Positions 62,301-64,000 of a DNA stretch of 64,000 nucleotides are shown here, in pieces. Each line of letters starts with the position of its first letter. Position 1 is the first letter of the stretch. A model generated the notes under the pieces. The model made no database searches. It had not been told where the DNA came from and saw only the letters and a program-made list of their open reading frames with translations. Made by a program: the position numbers and the translations under genes. This DNA comes from Cheiracanthium punctorium (taxonomy: Eukaryota; Arthropoda; Arachnida; Araneae; Cheiracanthiidae), in NCBI GenBank assembly GCA_038373885.1, contig JAWZYV010013027.1:186001-250000 (forward strand), written 5' to 3'.

Positions 62301-62624
62301 TAAAACTTGTGTTCCTTCCAGACTAGGGGACTGTTTACAAAAGTTTTCGACATAATCTGGACTTTAAAACGACGAGCTCGAGAAATTGAGCACAGTTTGC
62401 TGCAACAGTATAACGCATACTGTTGCGTAGCGCGTTATCTCGTGCTTTAAAACATGAAAATAGTATAAAATAATTTAAATAAACTTAAATATTTTGTAAC
62501 AAATACTTTACAGTTCAACTCTGCATGTTTACTACTTTCACTTTACCTGGTGGTTCTGTAACAACTTCTTTTATAGAACATGGTGGCTGTTCTGATGGCT
62601 GCGGTTCTTCGTCTTGCGGAGATC
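25287..62624 (-). CDS. Microexon-array gene, acidic Pro/Thr/Glu-rich repeat protein (18 exons, 5' incomplete)
   Basis: Joining the 18 minus-strand exons listed separately gives one frame of 266 codons and a stop, spread over 37.3 kb (about 2% coding). Exons are 23-78 nt. All internal introns but the last are phase 1, so exon gain or loss keeps the frame. Order 5' to 3': M, L, then four A-K-E trios (44 residues each), T, S, F, terminal. Most exons, except A and S types, hold one Cys near the start in the pattern G-x-C. Each ends in a P(P)G or PQG junction. No transmembrane segment or known domain is visible; no signal peptide is in the window, since the 5' end is missing. Acidic, Pro/Thr-rich composition suggests a disordered, possibly secreted and O-glycosylated protein; this is inference. 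I do not recognise the family. The main evidence for reality is the unbroken frame and phase across all junctions. Confidence 0.7.
25953..26313 (+). mobile_element. TTAA-type MITE P2, copy 1 (right end lost)
   Basis: Starts CCCTTTAACGCGCAGTG after TTAA (25949-25952). The body matches the copies at 30208 and 59460 until ~26313, then diverges before the right terminus. Confidence 0.7.
27550..27572 (-). CDS. Exon F, K-like, with two possible donors
   Basis: Acceptor TTCTCTAG|; encodes GGCQPPED (first G split with exon S). With the family's usual donor, CTAG|GTAAAG at 27522, the exon would be 51 nt and contain an in-frame TAA (VTFI then stop). Using the internal donor GAC|GTAACT at 27550 gives a 23-nt, phase 1 to phase 0 exon that joins the terminal exon in frame. 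Either the protein ends here or the internal donor is used. The second is favoured by the clean downstream frame and poly(A) signal. Confidence 0.45.
28062..28085 (-). CDS. Exon S (A-type relative, 24 nt)
   Basis: TTCTCTAG|24 nt|GTAAGTGG; encodes (G)KSDPSTP(G), phase 1-1. Its flanks (AATAAAATAAATAAATT, ACATAAAACTGAAAA, TTTTATTTAGGAAGAGTTAG on the plus strand) match those of the A-type exons, so it is a shortened A-type paralogue. Confidence 0.6.
28690..28970. repeat. Copy of the ~165-bp 'GCAATGTATT' repeat
   Basis: Shares the 'CCCATAGA(T/G)CG(C/T)AATGTATTG...TCCTGTAGA' block with the tandem array at 31.7-32.7 kb and ends in a (GGAC)n run at 28921-28936. Intronic. Confidence 0.5.
28984..29046. 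repeat. Hairpin (inverted repeat)
   Basis: CCTAGAGGAAAGTAGAG (28981-28997) and CTCTACTTTCCT (29031-29042) are inverted around a ~33-nt spacer. Splice-like words at the edges are part of the hairpin. Confidence 0.5.
29398..29430 (-). pseudogene. Dead exon remnant
   Basis: The intron context that surrounds the T, E, K and L exons is repeated here (29159-29440). The expected exon position has ATCACTTTACGG in place of ACACTTTACCTGG: the donor word GTAAAG survives, but the exon body (GTTAGTTCTAAACC) has no family coding pattern and the acceptor is gone. I read it as an exon lost by decay. Confidence 0.4.
29844..29879 (-). CDS. Exon T (36 nt)
   Basis: TTGTCTAG|36 nt|GTAAAG; encodes (G)GCTEDDTPEPP(G), phase 1-1. 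Single Cys at position 3, acidic centre and PEPP end. Lies in the same intron context as K and E exons. Confidence 0.7.
30208..30580 (+). mobile_element. TTAA-type MITE P2, complete copy
   Basis: 373 bp between TTAA direct repeats (30204-30207 and 30581-30584). Ends CCCTTTAACGCGCAG and TTGCGCCTCAAAGGG are inverted repeats over the outer CCCTTT. The minus-strand frame at 30451-30651 is inside it and is not a gene. Intronic. Confidence 0.8.
31095..31690. repeat. ~89-bp 'TTTGGCGA' tandem repeat
   Basis: Three clear copies at ~31436-31690 with TCGCCAAATTTGGCGA palindromes and a GGGCATGGACCAA block, plus a degraded one near 31095-31160. The 104-codon minus frame here is repeat-derived: copy 2 is read out of frame relative to copies 1 and 3. 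Confidence 0.65.
31690..32680. repeat. ~165-bp tandem repeat array
   Basis: About five copies with the boxes 'GAATTTCGGCCCATAGAGCG', 'TGTATTTCGAATCTTTTGGG', 'TCCTGTAGATAAACTA' and 'CACAACTAGATGTTACAACA'. Best copies start near 32150, 32337 and 32504. Intronic. Confidence 0.65.
32879..32909. repeat. Short hairpin
   Basis: TTACTTCCTT and AAGGAAGTAA inverted around 11 nt. Probably a fragment of a dispersed element. Confidence 0.5.
33255..33400. repeat. Family Q, copy 2
   Basis: Same blocks as 10785-10920 (GTACAGCTTGGATATTTGCCA...ATATGGAGAACTGTTTT). A third, diverged copy lies at 33800-33890. Confidence 0.45.
33960..34310 (+). repeat. Family R, copy 2
   Basis: Inverted match of 24040-24390. 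Contains an 11-base G-run at ~34159-34169. The frame at 34257-34442 is chance. Confidence 0.6.
36119..36157 (-). CDS. Exon E1 (39 nt)
   Basis: TTCTCTAG|39 nt|GTAAAG; encodes (G)KCSNKEEVTETP(G), phase 1-1. Identical to E2 and E3. Confidence 0.7.
36941..37287 (+). mobile_element. tRNA-derived SINE (unit 1), Helitron-like 3' end
   Basis: Head with A box (TGGTATAAGGGTTAGCGC) and B box (GGTTCGATTCC), then a body with GTCGATAAAATGAGTACCA, a word I associate with conserved SINE central domains (from memory). The 3' end is unusual: an ACCGTCGA-act-CGACGGGT hairpin, then TTACAG-CTAG|T, as in Helitrons. The same insertion is at the same place in all four units, so it predates their duplication. Confidence 0.7.
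38121..38165 (-). CDS. Exon K1 (45 nt)
   Basis: TTTTCTAG|45 nt|GTAAAG; encodes (K)ACKSPEDVTTEEPQ(G), phase 1-1. Differs from K4 by two silent changes. Confidence 0.7.
38787..38834 (-). CDS. Exon A1 (48 nt)
   Basis: TTCTTTAG|48 nt|GTGAGC; encodes AETEPETPETEDSTPP(K), no Cys. The final base is A, so the junction codon with K1 is AAA. Identical to A4. Confidence 0.7.
40346..40384 (-). CDS. Exon E2 (39 nt)
   Basis: Same sequence and splice sites as E1; encodes (G)KCSNKEEVTETP. Confidence 0.7.
41166..41398 (+). mobile_element. SINE copy in unit 2, internally deleted
   Basis: Same insertion as 36941. About 113 bp between the B box and the ACTCCAGAACCCGTGG block are missing. Ends in the CGTCGAATTCGACG hairpin and CTAG. 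Confidence 0.7.
42228..42272 (-). CDS. Exon K2 (45 nt)
   Basis: TTTTCTAG|45 nt|GTAAAG; encodes (R)GCKSPEDVTTEEPQ(G). Identical to K3. Confidence 0.7.
42891..42938 (-). CDS. Exon A2 (48 nt), amino-acid-diverged
   Basis: TTCTTAAG|48 nt|GTGAGC; encodes AETEPLTPETLEFPPP(R). Eight substitutions from A1, all amino-acid changing (E to L twice, D to E, S to F, T to P). The acceptor is AAG, weaker than the TAG of A1. It could be relaxed or positively selected. Confidence 0.55.
44980..45018 (-). CDS. Exon E3 (39 nt)
   Basis: Identical to E1 and E2; encodes (G)KCSNKEEVTETP. Confidence 0.7.
45804..47032 (+). mobile_element. SINE copy in unit 3, split by a hAT element
   Basis: Same insertion as 36941. 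The B box GGTTCGATTCC is kept and the final CTAG is mutated to CTAC. The hAT element lies in the GTCCAAGACCTCGG block. Confidence 0.7.
46067..46937. mobile_element. Non-autonomous hAT element (871 bp)
   Basis: TIRs TAGAGATGG and CCATCTCTA, flanked by the 8-bp duplication GTCCGAGG / GTCCAAGA (46059-46066, 46938-46945). Other units show the single GTCCAAGA. Inside: a 53-bp near-perfect palindrome (46074-46126) of GATTCGA/TCGAATC words, and two ~160-bp direct repeats (46250-46411, 46553-46711). No transposase. Confidence 0.85.
47854..47898 (-). CDS. Exon K3 (45 nt)
   Basis: Identical to K2; encodes (G)GCKSPEDVTTEEPQ(G). Confidence 0.7.
48329..51199. mobile_element. PIF/Harbinger-type element (2.87 kb), no transposase seen
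   Basis: TIRs CAGTCGTATTCACGAAAC and, inverted, CACCCGTATTCACGAAAC. 3-bp target duplication TAA (48326-48328, 51200-51202). The empty site ATGTATTAAATGTATC is intact in units 2 and 4. A TWA/TAA 3-bp duplication fits PIF/Harbinger. Inside: long T-run (48913-48946), A-run (50308-50341), (GA)n (~50684-50704). No protein I can recognise. Confidence 0.75.
50718..50786 (-). repeat. Possible tRNA-like relic inside the Harbinger-type element
   Basis: On the minus strand GGCGCTGCGGTAAAGCGAGC then CCAGGGTTCTGGCC resemble tRNA A and B boxes. Probably a SINE head or decayed tRNA, not a working tRNA. Confidence 0.25.
51377..51424 (-). CDS. Exon A3 (48 nt)
   Basis: TTCTCTAG|48 nt|GTGAAT; encodes (D)KTETEPPEDDFTPTP(G). 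Most diverged A-type exon of equal length, phase 1-1. Confidence 0.65.
53515..53553 (-). CDS. Exon E4 (39 nt), amino-acid-diverged
   Basis: TTCTCTAG|39 nt|GTAAAG; encodes (G)ECPDPEEGTKKP(G). Eight differences from E1, all amino-acid changing (K-E, S-P, N-D, K-P, V-G, E-K, T-K), while ~140 bp of adjoining intron differ at about seven sites. Confidence 0.7.
54364..54710 (+). mobile_element. SINE copy in unit 4
   Basis: Full-length counterpart of 36941. The hairpin is CCGTCGAATTCGACGG followed by GTTACAG-CTAG|T. Confidence 0.7.
55289..55333 (-). CDS. Exon K4 (45 nt)
   Basis: TTTTTTAG|45 nt|GTAAAG; encodes (K)ACKSPEDVTTEEPQ(G). Confidence 0.7.
55942..55989 (-). CDS. Exon A4 (48 nt)
   Basis: Identical to A1; encodes AETEPETPETEDSTPP(K). 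Confidence 0.7.
56348..58789 (+). mobile_element. Helitron C (2.44 kb, non-autonomous), precise insertion
   Basis: Begins TCTTCTTATAAATAAAAATG, ends CCGTGCGAAGAACGGGTACTTCAG-CTAG. It sits between A (56347) and T (58790). Units 1-4 have the uninterrupted TTTTTATTAATAGAAAGAAT. Contains two 243-bp direct repeats (~56405-56888), a (TTTG)n run and ~135-147-bp minisatellite copies (57700-58760) with ACTTGCCACTAGATGGCGCT-like boxes. Open frames inside are repeat-derived; no Rep/helicase. Confidence 0.9.
59036..59455. other. Unique spacer, no gene recognised
   Basis: AT-rich. A minus frame at 59236-59448 has no support. Confidence 0.4.
59460..59960 (+). mobile_element. TTAA-type MITE P2, copy with internal inverted duplication
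   Basis: Between TTAA at 59456-59459 and 59961-59964. 501 bp rather than 373 because 59711-59773 is repeated inverted at ~59860-59922, creating a ~63-bp-arm hairpin. Confidence 0.8.
60512..60559 (-). CDS. Exon L (48 nt)
   Basis: TTTTCTAG|48 nt|GTAAGG; encodes (G)ECPPQEDVTTDTEPP(G), phase 1-1. K-type relative with one Cys. Confidence 0.7.
60600..62540. other. Intron between exons M and L
   Basis: Contains a ~40-bp direct repeat (TTTAATTTCAGTAACAGGTAAATGACG at ~60638 and ~60907, followed by AACTAGAAGAGAAAGCCC), and otherwise nothing recognised. Confidence 0.4.
62547..62624 (-). CDS. Exon M (78 nt), first exon seen
   Basis: Acceptor ...TCTATAAAAG|, donor CCAG|GTAAAG; encodes (G)SPQDEEPQPSEQPP then CSIKEVVTEPP(G). 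Twice the usual length, with the Cys in the middle, as though two microexons fused. No earlier exon is secure. Confidence 0.65.
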
Positions 62625-62846
62625 CTTTTATAGAATAAAATAAAAGATTTGCAATGTCAATTATCATAATAACGGAAAAATAGAAGAAACATATATGAAA
62701 AGCGATCAAGTTTTCTTCTAATGGTTTTGACACTTAAATGACTTAATTTAGCGGTAGGCAAAAATTAACATATTTACTGATTTAGACTTACCTACTTCGT
62801 GGTTTTTTGTAACTACCCTGTGAATATAGTTTGTTGGATCAACAAA

Positions 62847-63417
62847 TATAAGGATTGCCCAAATGAAAGTGGCACTGCAGGTGGTTTGAGAAATGGTTTA
62901 ATGATATTAATATAAATTAGTATACAAAAGGAAGAAGTAATACAGGCGTAGTACAGATTGGCTAGGCAAAGTCACATTGTAGGTTGAAACAAGTATCCCA
63001 GAGAGATTATGGATACCCTGGGTGAGAAGCTTCTGGGAAAGAGACAACCTTCCATGAAGTATTGTGTGCTCACTTCCTTTGCTCATTTTGCTTAGACATT
63101 TCTACCGTTATTTCGCAAGGGACGATTCGCCGAAAGCTTTTCAAGTGACCGTCGCAAAATAGAGGAGGAAATGCTCATGAGTAAAGGAAGTGTGCACACA
63201 ATACTGCATGAAATGTCCCTTTCCCCGGAGCTTCTCACACAAGATCACCATCATCTTGCTGACCTCTGGGACACTCGTTTCAACCTACAATATGACTTTG
63301 TCTGGCCTAACTCTTACGTCTGTATTACCTCTTTTTTTGTATACAAATTTATATTAATATCATCAAACCATTTCTCAAACCGCCTGTTGTGTCACTTTCA
63401 TTTTGGCGACCCTTATA
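62847..63417. mobile_element. Foldback element (571 bp) with mariner relic in the centre
   Basis: Long inverted arms: TATAAGGATTGCCCAAATGA (62847) pairs with TTTTGGCGACCCTTATA (63417), and similarity continues inward for >200 bp (TTTGAGAAATGGTTTAATGA and TCATCAAACCATTTCTCAAA). It continues to the centre, where TGTGTGCTCACTTCCTTTGC and GAGTAAAGGAAGTGTGCACA pair. Nearly the whole element is a palindrome. Confidence 0.8.
63119..63240 (+). pseudogene. mariner transposase N-terminal (HTH) fragment
   Basis: Reads RRKIEEEMLMSKGSVHTILH, matching the helix-turn-helix 'IAEELGIS.GSVHTILHE' region of mariner transposases (family knowledge). A fragment only, inside the foldback. Confidence 0.55.
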
Positions 63418-64000
63418 CAGGGTGTCCGAAAAGTCCTTGACACATTTAAAAAATTCACAGAAATGCAACAAATTGTTGTATGAATATGCGGTTCGCACAA
63501 TAATGCTTCACAGAATCAAGAATTTATTTTTCCATCTTAAAACAAATCACTTCCAAAATGTGCCAATAGATGTCGCTACATCGCTAGTTTTCAGCAATGG
63601 GATTTTTCGCGAGTTTCAAACAGCACTGACGGTGCGGAATATTCATGGCAGCTACGGCAACAGCAATTGAGAAAGTACATTGTGTAGGATGGCATTTCGA
63701 ATCAAAGACCATAACTACTGTTCAGAGAAAGTTTCGTAACATGTTTAAGAAAAACCGCAATCTATGCTAGCTGGAATATGAGATGAACTTGAATACCGTT
63801 CAGATGTGGTTCGAGCAACAAAAGATGCACACATTGAACTCTGGTAATGAAAGGTATTGATTTTTGCTTTGTAAAATGATTAAACTCCTCACTATTGACC
63901 CCACGAACACGATTTGGAAATAATTTTTTTTTACGATGTCAAAAAAAAAAAAAATGCTTGTGACTGTTAAGTATTACTGTGCAAACCGCATATTCATACG
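63418..64000 (+). mobile_element. Second mariner-type element, deleted, runs off the window
   Basis: Left end CAGGGTGTCCGAAAAGTCC after TA is a typical mariner terminus. TGAATATGCGGTTCGCAC at 63480-63497 is matched inverted by GTGCAAACCGCATATTCA at ~63979-63996, so the right TIR lies at or just past the window end. An N-terminal transposase remnant lies between. About 0.65 kb expected against ~1.3 kb for complete elements. Confidence 0.7.
63645..63770 (+). pseudogene. Truncated mariner transposase N-terminus
   Basis: ATG at 63645 opens 41 codons (MAATATAIEKVHCVGWHFES..., then TTVQRKFRNMF) and a TAG. The frame after it (NTVQMWFEQQK) keeps the second-helix character. The catalytic DD34D part is absent. 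Confidence 0.65.

Noticed and set aside
1..64000. CRISPR arrays, rRNA or intact tRNA genes, bacterial operons, integrated virus
   Set aside because: None seen. Direct repeats are satellites or duplicated units, tRNA-like heads belong to SINEs, and no viral or retroelement polymerase motif was recognised.

Overview
This window looks like AT-rich, repeat-dense nuclear DNA from an animal, most likely an arthropod. I suspect a chelicerate such as a spider, but that is inference. The evidence is spliceosomal intron signals, tRNA-derived SINEs, Helitrons, piggyBac, hAT, PIF/Harbinger, pogo and mariner elements, and no bacterial operon, RBS or CRISPR signal. Almost all long open frames are chance frames in repeats.

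Left part (1-25,190). It opens with a large palindromic satellite: ~120-bp monomers in inverted orientation around two 504-bp direct repeats (1-2,940). Mostly gene-free DNA with small MITEs and a mariner relic follows to 11,316. One possible first coding exon lies on the minus strand at 7,452-7,572. From 11,317 to 21,093 two ~3.2-kb Helitrons sit head to tail with no spacer. The first was interrupted by a dead piggyBac (TTAA duplicated) and the second by a 1.23-kb DNA transposon. Each copy supplies the empty site for the insertion in the other. A third Helitron end with an internal SINE, and dispersed repeats, fill 21,094-25,190.

Right part (25,190-62,624) is the main object: one unrecognised minus-strand gene built from microexons. 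I can follow 18 exons of 23-78 nt, all internal ones but the last with phase-1 introns on both sides. They join into a single open frame of 266 codons plus a stop, with a terminal exon and AATAAA signal near 25.2 kb. The 5' end lies beyond the window or was not found. The product is acidic and rich in Pro, Thr and Glu, with one Cys in most exons. Its core is four 44-residue repeats, each encoded by an A-K-E exon trio (48+45+39 nt) carried on a tandemly duplicated ~4.1-4.7 kb genomic unit. Where paralogous exons differ most (E4 v. E1, A2 v. A1), every substitution I can count changes an amino acid, while the flanking introns differ only by a few percent. That pattern resembles accelerated exon evolution in rapidly diversifying secreted proteins. 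Function is unknown.

The duplicated units work as a natural transposon clock. A SINE (with a Helitron-like 3' end) was present before duplication. A hAT element, a PIF/Harbinger element and a Helitron each entered one copy afterwards, and the other copies preserve the empty sites.

Right edge (62,847-64,000) holds a 571-bp foldback element with a mariner-transposase relic in its loop, directly abutting a second, deleted mariner element that runs off the window.
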